DNA from: Lomentospora prolificans
Taxonomy: Eukaryota; Ascomycota; Sordariomycetes; Microascales; Microascaceae
DNA: 64,000 nt
NCBI GenBank assembly: GCA_029532625.1
Contig: JARFXM010000007.1
Span: 310,001-374,000 of the forward strand
Direction: 5' to 3'
The notes under the pieces were generated by a model. The model was not told the DNA's origin and did no database searches. It saw only the letters and a list, made by a program, of their open reading frames with translations. Both the position numbers and the translations under genes were made by a program. This document shows positions 43,056 to 55,143 of the stretch, in pieces; the first letter of the stretch is position 1, and each line of letters starts with the position of its first letter.

Positions 43056-45008
43056 TTAGCAGAAACCCCGAGGATCGAAAAGAGCCCTGCTGTAATTCGG
43101 CATCGGGAACGGTTGTCTCGCGGTTGCATTTAAAAGCTGCTCGAAAGCTTGTAGCCTCCTCGAGAGATCCTGGTGTTCGCGAACAATTGCCTTATTCCGT
43201 CGCTCCAGAAAGTGTATATATTCCGTAGCTTTAGTCAATACGGTGCCCTGTTTGTTGCGGTTAGATAAGCGTGTACACATAGAAAAGAAATAACAGTATC
43301 AAGACTCACCTTGCTAACCTTTGGAGGCCGTTGTTGCGCGGGTGACGCTTCCTCAGGTTCTTCGGCGCCTTCTTCACGTATTGCCCGTAAGGCCGGTACA
43401 GCGTCACGGAGCTCGGAAATTTTGTCCTTGAGGTTTGTTCGGTATTTCCTCTCGATATCGTTGTGCGCAGCCCTATCTCCAGATTTGACCTTTTCCTTAC
43501 CCTTATCGGCAGCAGTCGGTCCCTGTGTGTTGGTGTCTTTGGTCGAGTCCCCGGCCTTTGATTCCGCTTGAGAATGAGGATTCCCTTGGGCCTGGGGGTC
43601 TGCCTTCGGTACTGGTGTTAGGTTTTGGGCTTGGGCTTGGACTTGCGATGTCTGAGAGGGTTGGCGGGAGGGAGGAACCGGCCGTTGAGGTTGGAACTGA
43701 GATTGTACATTTTGCTGGTTTTCCTGGTTTTGTGAGATCGGGGTTTGTTGGGGAGTGCTGAGTTGAGTCTGAGGCTCATCCTGCCGTGGAATGTGAGGTT
43801 GTTGGTTTTGGACCGGCGCAGGAGGTTGAGACTGCTGTGGCAGTTGAGGTTGCGCCTGGGGTTGGGATTGAGGTTGAGGTTTAGGTCTCTGCGAGGGCTT
43901 CGGCATCTCCCCCATGTTCGTCGTACCCAGACTCTCTAGCAATGCATTCGCCCCCAAGGTTGGAAACGCGCCGCCCAGGGTGTCATAACCATAACCGAAG
44001 CCAAGCCCGCCTCCAAAGTTGTTGGAAAAGTTAGCCGTGGGTGGTCGAGTGGTATTGAGAGCGATCGCAAGAAGCTTCTTTTGCTCCATATCGCTAAGAA
44101 GAGGGGTTGAAGGGTTGAAGGCTCCGAGGAGGGGATCCGAACGGAGGCCGGGCTGCGGCTTCTCCCAACTAAGTGGCGTCGAATACAGCCCTTCTCTGGG
44201 TGGCACTTCGGTCGGCGCAGTTGTATCAATCTTCGACAGTTGTTCGGCAAGGTTGAGTGAATCCAATCCATCTTCGTCATCTGAAAGGGCGTTATCAAGC
44301 GCGCTGTCGTCAACGAAATCATCCTTGAAGAGAGAGGTGTTGGAGCTAGTATACAGGCCGGTTCCGAGGCCCGGCGTCGAAGCCATAGTATTGAAAGCCG
44401 TGACGGGTCTGAGAGTAGATGCTACGATCAGTTTCTTATCCATGGCTCTGCGGTAATCCGCCGTTCGCAATGGGGCAGTTGGCCGCAAGGGGCAGATTTA
44501 TTCCAAAGATGGAATGTATTCCACTGATGCGGTAAAACTTCCATCACAACGATGGATAGACTTACCTCGAAAAGCTCTGAGTATCATTTCTCCGCCTTGA
44601 GAAGTCTATTTCGAAGCTCCCACCCAGCTTGGTGTCATCCAGATCGTCATCGTCAAGGTGGATCCAATAATCGACGGATTCGAGAGCTGCAGCATCAGTG
44701 TCAACCTTGGCCCGCTTCCTATCGTGGCCTTCCCTCTTCCTATTCATGGCCATGGTCTGAGTCGGAGGAGCTTGCGATATTGGAGCGTAAGGCGATGGTC
44801 CAGACAGACTGCCAAACGGCATGCCTTGGGATGTTTGTTGCCCATACGGAAGGCCAGTCGTAATCTCATCCGACATGCCCAGGCTGAGTGAAGGATCCCA
44901 TAAAGAAGCGTCATTAGTTACAGGGGGGGGAGCAGTGGACGACGACGCCTCAGCATTCTGTCGGCCAGTGGGGTCGAGGTCCCCAAAGAAGTTCATGTTG
45001 GGATCCAT
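43056..45008 (-). CDS. SREBP-type bHLH transcription factor
   Basis: Exons 45008-44566, 44447-43310 and 43247-43056 give 590 residues. The basic region AAHNDIERKYRTNLKDKISELRD (residues ~473-496) carries Tyr483 where most bHLH proteins have Arg; that Tyr is the mark of SREBP-type factors binding sterol-regulatory as well as E-box sites. Helix 2 (GTVLTKATEYIHFLERR) is on the last exon, so intron 2 (62 nt) splits the bHLH loop, which is also long (about 25 residues). A leucine/heptad helix follows and the protein ends soon after, with no membrane helices, so it is not a membrane-tethered SREBP like SrbA. The N-terminal half is acidic (WIHLDDDDLDDTKLGGSFEIDF; DDSALDNALSDDEDGLDSL), suitable for activation, and the middle is a 120-residue Pro/Gln tract. 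Intron 1 is 118 nt with an in-frame CCGCAG acceptor. Target genes cannot be told from sequence. Confidence 0.87.
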
Positions 45009-48000
45009 CGCAGGTTAAAAGGCACCCCCAGCCCCCAAAGTTGTCGTCGGGATCAATGGAAATCGTATCGATCGTTGGGATATTGACACGGCTAAAGAGC
45101 GACAAAACAAGCGTCGCAGGAGCTGTTAGGTACACGTGGGAGACTTATCCCCCTGCGTATTCCACTAAGAGAAAACCAAAAAAAAGCTACTCTTCTCAAG
45201 CTGAGGAGCAGCCTTTATCGTCGATGAGAGGCATTCGGGAGAGACGGGTCGGGGAATGAAAGTTTCGGTCGAGATCGCAAGCTCGCTCTCACTTCGTCGG
45301 TCGACTTTCCTAGCAAAAGCCTAGTCGGTTTTTCTTCCGATGTCACTGTAATGGGGTGGGCCGGAGAAGATAGGCGTTGGGCGAAATAAGCGCGATTGGA
45401 GGCGGGTCGTGATCTGCGACTCGATGGGGACGGTCAGGTAAAGAAGAAGATCGGAATTCGCAAAGTATTCGGAGCCTAGCTAAGAGCGACTCGGCTTTGG
45501 CCTCGAGGCGAATGACGGATGGCTGTTCGACCTCGAATGGGCGGGTAGGAAGCACAAAAGGAGGCAAGATTGGCAACGCCACGGTCGGGAAGAAAAGGTG
45601 GGGTTTCGCAGGACGGCGCAGAAGCTCGCACGGCAGAACGTTGAATCGAGAGGAATAGAAACGAGAAAAGAAAAATAAACTGTCGATAACAATGACAGGG
45701 CTTATCGGCACCAATTGTGAAGATCGCCGTCCCGAGACAATCCGAGTAACCAGAAGATCCTGGGAGATGTTGGCCACAGGCGCTCTTTTTTTTTTTTTTT
45801 TGCGATTACGGGACCGGGTGAATCTTGAAACTTCAGGGTAACCGGTACAGCGTCGACAGGCCTATTTGCCTAGGCTGAAGCTGAAGTCATGTAGCTAGAG
45901 GAAACAGGGAACCCAAATAGGATAGGCCGAGATTTGGAAAGTATTGTCGAATCAAGCAGAAAGAGATACGATACTGGGAAGGTAAAAAGCTTTCGGGAGT
46001 GGATGGCCTGCGGGAACGTCGTGTTCTGGGGCTCTCCAAATCCGATGTCTGTTGCTGCCGGCGACTGCAAGTACGATACAATGTAATAGGCCAAGGGAGA
46101 AGGAGGGTCTCGTCGATTTATGTCTCTGGGGTGGGCAACAACGTCTCTGTACATGTAGTCCGCATGCTGTCGCCAGTACATGCAGGTATTGGATACCTAT
46201 CATCGACCAGAAGGGACAAGTCCATTGATCGAATCAAAGCCAGGTTTTCCCTCCACCACGGCAATAATGACCACTCAATGTGGCTAGGTTCTAGACTCTC
46301 TCCAAGTTGGCTCCAATAGTTCCATCCTCTGTCGGGGTTAGGAAGGTACGGTTGGGATGGACATGCAAGTTCCAGCCTGTGCTACCTAATACCCATGGCA
46401 TGCATCGGCTCCGGGCCCCTGTATTCGTTCTCCTACAACACTGACAAGTACAGCCACACGAGCCAGCAAGATCGCTTCGGGCAATTGTACATATACCGAG
46501 CACTCAGCTTCTCTGCGCAACTCATCGTCTAGGGCGCGCGTCAGTCATCTATCACATAGAAAGGAGAGTAGGGGGAAGCGGCAAAACGGTTCGATGATGG
46601 CTGATGGCAGAAAAAGGGGAAAAAAGGAACGAGAACAGAAAGTAAAAGAGAAAAGACAACGACGCGGTAAGTCACTATGGCTCGGGTGCCAAACAAAGCT
46701 GGGCCTTCGGACTCGGGGAACGCCGCAAAGACCAAGAAGCGCCAGACACACACGACTTGCATTCTCCATCGGCATTCTCCTCAATGCTAAATCATGGTTC
46801 CTACCATTCTCATACAGCCTGCTAGTTTTGTCTTGTTTCGACGAGTATGTTGGCAGCCTCTTGCACAGCACTACTATATGGCAGTCATGATCTGCGACTC
46901 GCGCCGGCTTCTTTTTTAGCTGCCCACGCTTGTCCTCGGGATAATTAGGTAGCATCGAGTCAGGTCTCTCCAGTCCAATCCCAGGGGTACCCTGAGTTGG
47001 ACGAGAAAATCCACCAGCAAAGTCGAAAGGCCCAAGCGTGCAACTATCAGTTTTGTAATGAGTGATACACCAAGCTCTATTCTCAGCACACGTCCTTCAA
47101 CAAGCAGCAAGCGTTGATGAGGGGCTTTTCGCCGTCAACCCGCCCTCGGAGCGCTGATCACAAGCCTCAAAAACTACGGTAGAAAATCTGCAGGAAGACC
47201 ACACGCCTAGGCGGGAGGCAAACGGGCAGCCGACCCTTAAACGGCGCTGATCAATGTCAACGCGCATGGCAGCAAGATCGTCGTCAAAAGAGAAGAAGAA
47301 GAAAAAAATTAACCCCTAGGTCCCGATTGGATGGACGCAAATTGATTCAACAGACAACGTTGATATGGCCTGACTTCCCGAGCTGACAGTTCCCGTCAGC
47401 GGAACAGGGGGGCGGGATCACTTTGGCTCTTCTGCAGTCTGGAGCCGTCCTAAAAGAAAGTGCGTTACAGGTATCGGGGGTCGTCAAGGAGAAATGAACG
47501 AGTGGAAAAATAAACCGCGCCAAATGTCCATTGCAATCGTATGATGCACGAGGCTGCACGGTCAAAATGGTCCAATTTCTTGCCAAGACATACCCTGCTC
47601 CCAACTTTATTGGCCAGTGCGGGTGTCAACCCTGAACGGAACAGGCCGTCTGAACCCTTTCAGCCTTGTCGGACTGGTGGCTGGCAAAGTTGACTGGCGG
47701 ACAATTCACCTTCGGCGCCGACGCCTCCCTTTCGTCAATACCTTTTGTATCCCGAATTATCCGCCAGGGCCAAATTAAAAGACGAGCTACGAAGGTACAG
47801 TCCTCTATATCTGTACGGATACAAGCAACGGACCAGCTGTCACGGGCCTTGTATCACCAGCCTGAATGGCTGGCCTAATGACTTCACAGCCCAAACAGGA
47901 GGCCACAACATCAAATGTACTTACACACACTCCTGCACACATTCATATCTCCCCTTTCCCCATATTCAAACCTCGATTCCACCCACACCCTCCTTGTCCC

Positions 48001-48317
48001 AGGCAAGATGTGTACTTACGGGTGTCCCCTCGGCTCGAGTCTTCACTGTCTGCCATCTCCCTATCCTTGCAGTCATACTCGCAATCCACCTCACCAGTCC
48101 CCTGAACCCCCAAATCCAGGATCCAAAACTGTGCTTCGTCAACAAAGACGTGTCGCTTATCCCTCCAAGCAGCCGACCGTCCCACCCTCTGCCACTTCAT
48201 ACATACTCCAACACCACAACGTACGCAAGCCAAACAAAAGAGGGGGAAAAAAAAAACTAAAAAATTAAAGAAAATTTTAAAAGAAAAAAAAAAGCTGGTC
48301 CGCCGCCCACAAAGAGT
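45009..48317. other. Long region upstream of the bHLH gene, no supported gene
   Basis: 3.3 kb of mostly minus-strand upstream sequence. A run of 18 T is at 45786-45803. Frames of 60-145 codons are scattered on both strands without motifs. The last 80 bp (48240-48295) are A-rich, downstream of the small Cys-rich gene. The long leader or promoter would suit a regulatory gene with complex control, but this is only inference. Confidence 0.45.
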
Positions 48318-48536
48318 TCACATTCCCTCTCTGCTCGCCTCCCAGCCCCCTCCTGCTGTTCGGGTGAGGATCCCTCTCCCTCGTCTCGCCTCACAATCCC
48401 CACACTTTTCTCCCACCTTGACAACCTCGTGCTCCGCAGCCGTCCCCTTGCAGCCCTTCCCAACGCTCGGGCACCACTTGACTGTGAAAAATCCTATGTG
48501 TCCGCATTTCCATCTCTTGTCCACCTGGATACACAT
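48318..48536 (-). CDS. Small Cys-rich hypothetical protein
   Basis: 72 codons starting at the only ATG of the frame that precedes the Cys-rich part (MCIQVDKRWKCGHIG). Six Cys occur in 55 residues (at 2, 11, 22, 29, 45 and 48) with the pattern C-x8-CGH...C-x6-C...CGDC, which suggests a small zinc-binding or disulfide-rich fold. Many Pezizomycotina genomes have tiny proteins beginning MC-x8-CGH; I recall the pattern but cannot name a function. The open frame extends upstream to a GTG at 48842 through Arg/Lys/Glu-rich sequence, which I regard as leader. The last 20 residues (after CGDCEARR) are Gly/Arg-rich and could instead be intron, with a further exon downstream. Confidence 0.5.
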   Translation of the reverse strand: MCIQVDKRWKCGHIGFFTVKWCPSVGKGCKGTAAEHEVVKVGEKCGDCEARRGRGILTRTAGGGWEASREGM

Positions 48537-49292
48537 ATTCTCTTCCCCGTTTCGTAACTGAGGGGTTTTTTTTTCTCGGCTCCGGCGTCCTTCCTTCGTC
48601 TCCTTTTCGCTCTCCTCTTTGTCTTTCCTCGTTCGATCCGAGTTCTGTTCTTGAGACGGGAGACGGAGAAATGGTCGCCTGGATAATAGAAGAAGTGCGT
48701 TTTTTGAGTGTGGCTTGCAGCGTCGTAGCTGACGAGTGAAGAACGAGAGCGAGAGCGAGAAGATGTCCTCATGAGACAGCCCGCTCCTTCCCCAGAAAGT
48801 GGTGCTTCTGAGCGAATGAGTTGACTCCAGGACCAATGCCACAGGCTCTAAATGTGACCCTCTTTATTATTTAACGCTTTCTTGGCCATTCTGGCCAAGA
48901 CTGAAGTCGCAGACCGTGCCTTTATTTTTCTTTTCAGCATTCTCCCCCTAGCACTTCATAAGAAGAAATGGGCTATACGTAGGTCACAAGCATGCAGTGG
49001 GGCCCGAAAGAGCTTATACTAGGCTTACTTTCCGGTGTAGTAAAGTTGCCCGGGCTTTTGACGTAATCAAAGGTTGATTAAGGCTGCTATTCATGGCGTA
49101 TGGCTTATGACCCCGCGGAACCATATCATGATCGTTCTTAAAACGACTTGGACCCGTTGCCACCATGGACTGTGTCCGCACCTCATCCCACTGTCCTAGA
49201 CAAGCTTATCATAGCTCTAGCCGTGCCAGAGCGCGAGACAGCTCTCCAAATCTTAATCATATAACGCGGTTGCCGACAAGGAACCTAGCACA
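48537..49292. other. Intergenic region
   Basis: 756 bp between the small Cys-rich gene and the 3' end of kar5. T- and CT-rich near the former (its leader), otherwise mixed. A short palindromic TGGCCATTCTGGCCA lies near 48890. No supported frame. Confidence 0.5.
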
Positions 49293-51096
49293 TCATTTTG
49301 CTTTTAGTTTGAGTTGAACAGGCTCTAAGACTATCGTTGTGTTGGTTCCCAAGTGGCCCTCCTCAAGGGAGGAGGGCTTGAAAAACTCTGTATATGCATT
49401 CGCCGTTGAGACAGCAAATCCGAGCCCTTCGCCTAAAGGAACCGTATAAATTCAGTCTCGTAAACCCACACGGAGAGGACAAGAGTATACCTACCGAGAG
49501 CTATGAGACCAACGTTTCGAAACCCGGAGGGAGGTAGGCGGTATGACCCCATGACCAAAGATAGCAGAGGACAGACAACATATGGCCACCATCCAAATAC
49601 AGACCCAGGGCTTACACCTGTATTCTGCATTTTGGCTGTCATTGCAATAGCGCTATCGAGTTCGCCGGTGAGTTCTGTCACTTTCTTAGTTGCAGCCATA
49701 ATCTGCATATTATGGGCTTGATATTGGTTAGATACGGTTTGCGCGAGGCGCCATATCATATTTAGACGCTATTACTCGTTAGTTCGGAGGCATGCAGTCT
49801 TTCAAGACTGTCTACAAACCTCTTCGACTGTGTCCTGTCGGGCTTGCAACTCCGCTACGACCGTATAAGAGCGCTCCTAACATAAAGACGCCAGTCAGTT
49901 CGTAAACTCTAAAGTTGGGTTATGGTGTTTGACAGGCTACCATCTGATTGCCGAGCATCTCCATAGCGCCAATGGCGGCAGTAAGCGAAGCCTCAAGGAT
50001 GTCTGTGTTCTCCTTTGTCCTGACAGTGATGCTCTGGATGGTTGCTTCGTGGGCCGCCGACACCTCGGCGTTAGCGTGGAGGGCAGATGTGAAAAGAACC
50101 GACAGGAGCCTTTTCAAATCAGCAGCCTGTTGGTGGTTTTCTTTCATAGATTGAATCGAACCCTAGCCACTATGTTATTATTGCAAATACTTCCACGAAT
50201 GCACATATTCATCCATACTTTGACGGTGCGGCCGAGCTCTTCAGACAGCGTTTCCATCAAAGAACCTAACTGTGTCCTTAGGCCATCCACCATCGGTCCC
50301 AGAGTTTCAATATTCTGTCCGGTTTTACGAAGCTTGGAATCAAAGAAATTCATTCTCTTATCCATCTCCGCGTCGACCTCATTGGCAAGTCTCTCGAGGA
50401 CCTTCGTGATTCGCTGATAGAGATGAATGTTTTGTGCTACCGTTGGTTAGCCATCAGACACAAGAGTTCCGCAAGGGCGTTCCCTTTCTTACTTTTCTCG
50501 TTGTCTACTCTCGCGGCCTCGCAGAACCGAAGTGCTTTGTGGCGGTAACTAATCCACGTATTCCACGCTGAATCCGACTTGGCGAGGCCGTTCAAGCAGA
50601 TGTCGATTTCTTCAGAGGAAACGTGGAGTCCTGGCCGTCGTGACACTGGAACGGCCGAAAGCGACCCCTCTCTGAACTTTGCACAGCCGGCTGGGATAAG
50701 AAATCCTCCACGTTCCAAGTCGCATATGGCTAGGCTGGCGGCATAAAAATCGACAAAGTCTCGGACTCGTCTTCCGCTGTCCGTCAAGACAGTGGCCTCG
50801 TCTTTTCCGTCGAGCATCTGGCAATCGTCGACCAATAATTTTGCTGCAATACGATGGCAGAGCGGTTCGGACTGAAGTTCTTGGAGCTCCTTGATAGCGA
50901 CTGCATAAATGTTAGGTAGACGTGAGCTGGTATCAACGAGATTGAACGAGTCCTCAGACTGGGTTGACAAGAACCAGGCATCTGAGGGACCCTGTCCCAT
51001 GACCGCAGCGATTGACTCTGCCTTCGGTTCTTTCCAAGCTTCCCACCTCCAAGCCCGTGCAAAAGAAGCCAAGATAAGTAACGCAGCTAGCTTCAT
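49293..51096 (-). CDS. kar5: Nuclear fusion (karyogamy) protein Kar5/Tht1 family
   Basis: Exons 51096-50493, 50436-50219, 50162-49941, 49876-49820, 49768-49495 and 49432-49293 give 504 residues. Kar5 sits in the endoplasmic reticulum/nuclear envelope and is needed for nuclear membrane fusion after mating. A signal peptide (MKLAALLILASFARA) leads into a Cys-containing lumenal domain (PLCHRIAAKLLVDDCQML, YAASLAICDLERGGFLIPAGC) typical of the family. A long coiled coil follows over exons 2-5. Two membrane segments lie near the C-terminus (WWPYVVCPLLSLVMGSY, and VGLIALGEGLGFAVSTANAY across the last intron). All five introns are 51-64 nt GT...AG and each join preserves frame. Presence suggests intact sexual-cycle machinery. 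Assigned by motif and topology, since Kar5 proteins diverge fast in sequence. Confidence 0.82.
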
Positions 51097-51753
51097 CTTT
51101 GCAAGGTTATTGCTAGTTTGGATTAGGCGAGTGAGGGAAGCGGAGGCTAGATGACAACTTTACGATCGAGAGCCTACGGCGTACGACGCAATCAAGTGAA
51201 GGGATAGACGCGGGACAGGACGATATAAATCGTGTGAATTAGGGGCTTATTCTATCTTGAGACTGGAGGAACGAGGTTGGCTTAAGGCTCGGGCTTGGAA
51301 CGTCCTGTTCTTAAAGCGGTGTGGAATTTGAGGATGTGGAGGGTAACGCGGTCTGCGAATTGATTGATATGTTGGGGAGAGCTGAATGATCTGGACAGAT
51401 GGACTTTGAGCATTATATTGCAAAGCGAGATGATGGGTTGTGCCCCAGAAAGCTGGAAGTAGCTACGCAGAATCGGCGGTGGGGTTTGGGAAGCCTGATC
51501 ACCTGAAGACGGGGAAAGAGTCACCAGGCTGCAGAACGCGGCATCGGAAAGTGCGAGGATCAAGCACGCGGTGAGTCGAACTACCTTGGCTACAACGCTA
51601 TTCAGTTGACGGAGAATCAGTTTCACTTAGACATATTGATCTTATTTCGGCCCTAGCTGATGCCCGAGGAGGACATATACCTCCCTACCAAGATGTCATT
51701 GGGCTTGAAACTCAACTCACGACCTGCCCCCATATCGACGACATATTTCACCT
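51097..51753. other. Intergenic region between kar5 and P450
   Basis: 657 bp with one minus-strand 114-codon frame starting only at GTG (51626), which I do not support as a gene. It holds the kar5 promoter and the P450 3' end. Confidence 0.5.
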
Positions 51754-53418
51754 TTACAGAGCCACCCTCCACTTCATAGTCTCAGTTGCTTCTTCCCTCA
51801 ACTTGACATTTATCTTGACGGGCTCCCTTGTGAGCGGCTCTAGAATGTGGACCGGCATTATCGCGTCGTTCTTCTTGGGGACTGAGATTTGGCCTCCGCC
51901 AGGCGCGCTGAACTCGAAGCTGAGAATCATTAGGGCAGCCAACATGACGATCTCATTCGTTGCGAAGTGCCGCCCGGGGCAAAGCGTCTTTCCTCCACCA
52001 AAAGCCCTGAAAGCGGCGGGATGGAAGTTGGACTTGCCGTCGCGGGACGCTTGAAGGAATCTGTCAGGGTTGAACTCGGCCACATCATCGCCCCAGATTC
52101 CTCCATCGGAGTGGATGACACTGCCTGCAATCTGAACCACGGAATCTTTTCGCAAAAAGTACTGGTCTGCGAGCATCGTATCTTCTTTCACCAACCGCGT
52201 GGAGAAGTTTTCCGACCCAACTCGGAGACACTCGCGGAACACAGCCACGAGCGTCGGGCTCTTTTCCCTGACGGCATTCATGCTAAGCGTGCCGGCTCCA
52301 GTGGTCCTCTCGCTGCTTAGCTTCGCTTCCTTGAGCTCCGATTGTATCTGTGCTAGGAGCTTTGGACGGGCGGATATTTGAAGAATGATCCAAAATAGTG
52401 TGGTCGCGGTGTTCACGATGCCGGCAAAGAGGAATGAGAGCTCGGAGCGGGCAGTCATGTCCAGTGTCCAGTCATAGTCCTTGGCAATGCGTATCCTGCT
52501 TTGAACAATCCGAGATGCCTCCTTCTCGTGCCCAGCTTCCAGATACTCTTTGAGGGCTCTGGCCAACTTTTCCCTGCCGTTATACGCCTTGGCAGCTGTT
52601 AGCGAGGGGAATATCCCCATCAGCAATCCACCGAGACCGTGGTCGAAATCCCAAAAGGCCTCTTCCAACTTGGCGTCGATCTCAAATGGGTTGTTAGGGC
52701 CGTAAAGAAATTTGGCTGTGCCAGCAGCGACGAAGTGGCGCACCCATCCAAGAAGATCAACCACTTCGGACTGGCCTTTCTTCTTGTGGAGGCGCTTCAT
52801 GTAATCGCCTAGCTGCTCATAGAGCTCCTGGGTAGCGGCACAGCTCATGTCGTTCAGCGCCTCGCCTGGACCCAGATATGTGTAAAGCATATCATGGATA
52901 TCGGCAAGAAAGCCGCGTTCCTCACCGGGGAGGGGGTCTAGGTTCTGCCTCACAATTTCCACCGTTCGCTTGTCCAGACCGAGCACGCGCTCGGTGATAT
53001 CGGGGACCAGCGGCGTGAATGAGAGCGATTTCGAAGCGCGCTGCACAACAGCCGCTAGCCATGGATCCGTAACGATATAGATGCGCGACCTCGGTACCGG
53101 AAGTGTGAAGATGGGCATGTGCTTATGGGCCAGCCTTTTATTCATTTGGTCAGCGGTTTCAATCCTGGCGCCTCACTTATACGCTCCGAATTTCTAGCGG
53201 ACATGAACATACCCTAAATTCTTCACATATCTGCCTCCTTGTGTCGCCATGCCGATCAGGTGGCCGACGAAGGGGACCCTCGGCGCGACCACGGCTGGTT
53301 CTTTCGGATGGATCTTCTTTGCTGCATAGCCGTAGACGCAAAGGAGAGTGACGAGAACGATGGCGGCGTTGGCGAAGAGCCCGCGCTCTGCGAAGTTGAA
53401 TAGACCGAGGAGTCCCAT
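51754..53418 (-). CDS. Cytochrome P450 (CYP7/CYP8-like)
   Basis: Exons 53418-53213 and 53134-51754 give 528 residues. An N-terminal membrane anchor (residues ~10-33, AAIVLVTLLCVYGYAA) is followed by a Pro-containing hinge (PRVPFVGHLIGMA), as in microsomal P450s. The K-helix ExxR is Glu370-Arg373 (FRECLR), the PERF-type motif is FNPDRF, and the haem-binding loop AFGGGKTLCPGRHFA has Cys454. The I-helix reads AGIVNTATTLFW, with Asn in place of the acid of the usual AG-x-D/E-T motif; this resembles CYP7/CYP8 enzymes (sterol 7-alpha-hydroxylases and relatives), which are often the best annotated matches for such fungal proteins. The intron (78 nt) ends in AAAAG, a weak acceptor, but gives the expected NLGLAHKHMPIFTLPVP junction. 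No biosynthetic core enzyme is nearby, so a cluster role is not supported. Substrate unknown. Confidence 0.9.
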
Positions 53419-53965
53419 CGCGAACTCATTTATTTTCTCTCTGCTTTACACAAATTCACTCTTCTTCCTCGAGTGTGACGAAGGAGAAGAAGGGCGCAAG
53501 AGACTCCCACAGAGCTTGCCCAGGCCGAAGGGACGAGCCCTGAAAAGGGTGTCATACCGGATCAAAGTGGGAAGGTCGCCTGGCATGGCAGCTCTCAAAA
53601 CTGAGCCAACCAGCTGGCGTTGCACACTGCCTGCCCAGCCCAGGAAACGACTCTGTTAAGCACCTGATGGCCAATATGCCGGCATCTCCAGGGCGGCTTC
53701 AATGCAACGTCTCGCTGCTAAATTAGAGCCACGAGTCGACGACCCAATGACACTGCTCGGTCAGCGATACTGCCAGAAATTGCGAATTGACTTTTGGTTA
53801 GCTTCCCCCAGCCCAGCCCGTGTCCGAACCCCCGCCAACGCCAACGAAACATCCCGACGCCAGCACGCTGAAACACCACCCTCAACACGCTTGATTATTG
53901 ACGACATTCCTATTCTGGCAGTCCGAGAGAAAGAAAACAGCCCGTGAGCCGGATAACTACCCACC
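53419..53965. other. Divergent promoter region P450 / nitrilase
   Basis: 547 bp between two outward-facing start codons. No coding potential. The shared region would allow co-regulation, but nothing visible supports it. Confidence 0.5.
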
Positions 53966-55143
53966 ATGGCGTTGAAATATAAGATTGCTTTGATCCAGCT
54001 GTACCCCAAGGTTAGTATTGGCAAGTGTGGCATCATCCCAGCTTTGCTTATCGCGAATCTATCTCTGCACATTCATTTATCTCAGCTCTTAATGAAAAAT
54101 ATTGAACAACTTTCACCCGTCACCCACTTCTTCCTCAAGTAAAAAGCCTTTGCTTATTGTCCCCGGCCTTTTTTTCCAAAGAGCCTTTTTGTTATTTACC
54201 CCTCTCTCCCCTCGTAAAAGCACTCGCGGTCATGAAACGAATATAGTAAAAGCAATGAAGTCATAATAACGAGCCCCTCCCGGCACTCTAGCCGCTTGCC
54301 CCAGCCCACAACTTTGCAAAAGCCGAGTCGCAGATCCGGATCGCCGCCTCAGCGGGTGCCCGCCTCGCCATCTTGCCCGAGTATGCGTTTACCTCGTGGC
54401 AGCCGTCCTCCCCCTCCTGGGAATGCGCCTGCGCCGAAGCCGCTCAGCTCCTCCCGTCCCTCCGCCAGCTCGCAGCCTCCCTCGGCATCGCCCTCGTCCC
54501 TGGCACCCTCGTCGAGAAGCTCCCGGACGGCTCTCTGGCAAACGTGTGCTACTTCATCTCCTCGACTGGCGACCTTGTTGGCCGCTACGTCAAGCGCAAC
54601 CTGTGGCACCCCGAGCGCGGCGTCGTCCAGCCCGGCCGCGAGGCACACGACGTCTTCGACACCGAACTTGGCCCCGTCGGCATACTTGTCTGCTGGGACC
54701 TCGCCTTCCCCGAGGCAATGAGGGAGCTCGTCGCAGGTGGCGCGAAACTCATCGTTGTCCCCACCTGGTGGCTGCTCGGCGACGCTGGGGACGGCGTCGC
54801 GCTGAACCCGGATTCGGAGAAGTTGTTCCTCGAGAGCATGATTGTCTGCCGCGCCTTTGAGAATACGTGCGCTGTGGCCTTCGTGAATGCCGGCGGGCCG
54901 TCGACTCCCGAGGATCGGGCCTCCGATACTGAGGCGAATGCCGGCGAGCATAGGGAGTACGCTGGCTTGAGCCAGCTGGGTCTGCCCATCCTCGGGGCGA
55001 AGGGGAAGCTTGGCGCCGAAGAGGGCATGTCGATTGTAGAAGTCGATATGGGGGTGCTGGATGTCGCGGAGAAGACGTACAAGGTGAGAGAGGATCTAGG
55101 CAAGGAAGACTGGCATTATCACGTCTCGTCCAAGCTCCCGTAA
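53966..55143 (+). CDS. Nitrilase-superfamily carbon-nitrogen hydrolase
   Basis: Exons 53966-54010 and 54292-55143 give 298 residues. The tiny first exon encodes MALKYKIALIQLYPK, the first strand of the family fold, and the second begins PLAPAHNFAKAE, so the join is typical. The Glu-Lys-Cys triad is Glu45 (LAILPEYAF), Lys116 (YVKRNLWHPER) and Cys149 (GILVCWDLAFPE). These enzymes hydrolyse amides or nitriles; the motif context is closer to amidase-type members than to true nitrilases, but the substrate is not predictable. The 281-nt intron is the longest in the window. GC-rich third positions are pronounced. Confidence 0.88.

Noticed and set aside
48537..48842. Upstream extension of the small Cys-rich protein to 174 codons
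   Set aside because: The extension begins at GTG and is Arg/Lys/Glu/Ser-rich; the only ATG before the Cys-rich part is at 48536.
51282..51626. 114-codon minus-strand frame with a hydrophobic start
   Set aside because: Its first codon is GTG rather than ATG, there is no conserved motif, and it lies in the kar5 upstream region.
51754..55143. P450 plus nitrilase as a secondary-metabolite cluster
   Set aside because: No polyketide synthase, peptide synthetase, terpene synthase, transporter or cluster regulator lies beside them; neighbours are kar5 and rap1.
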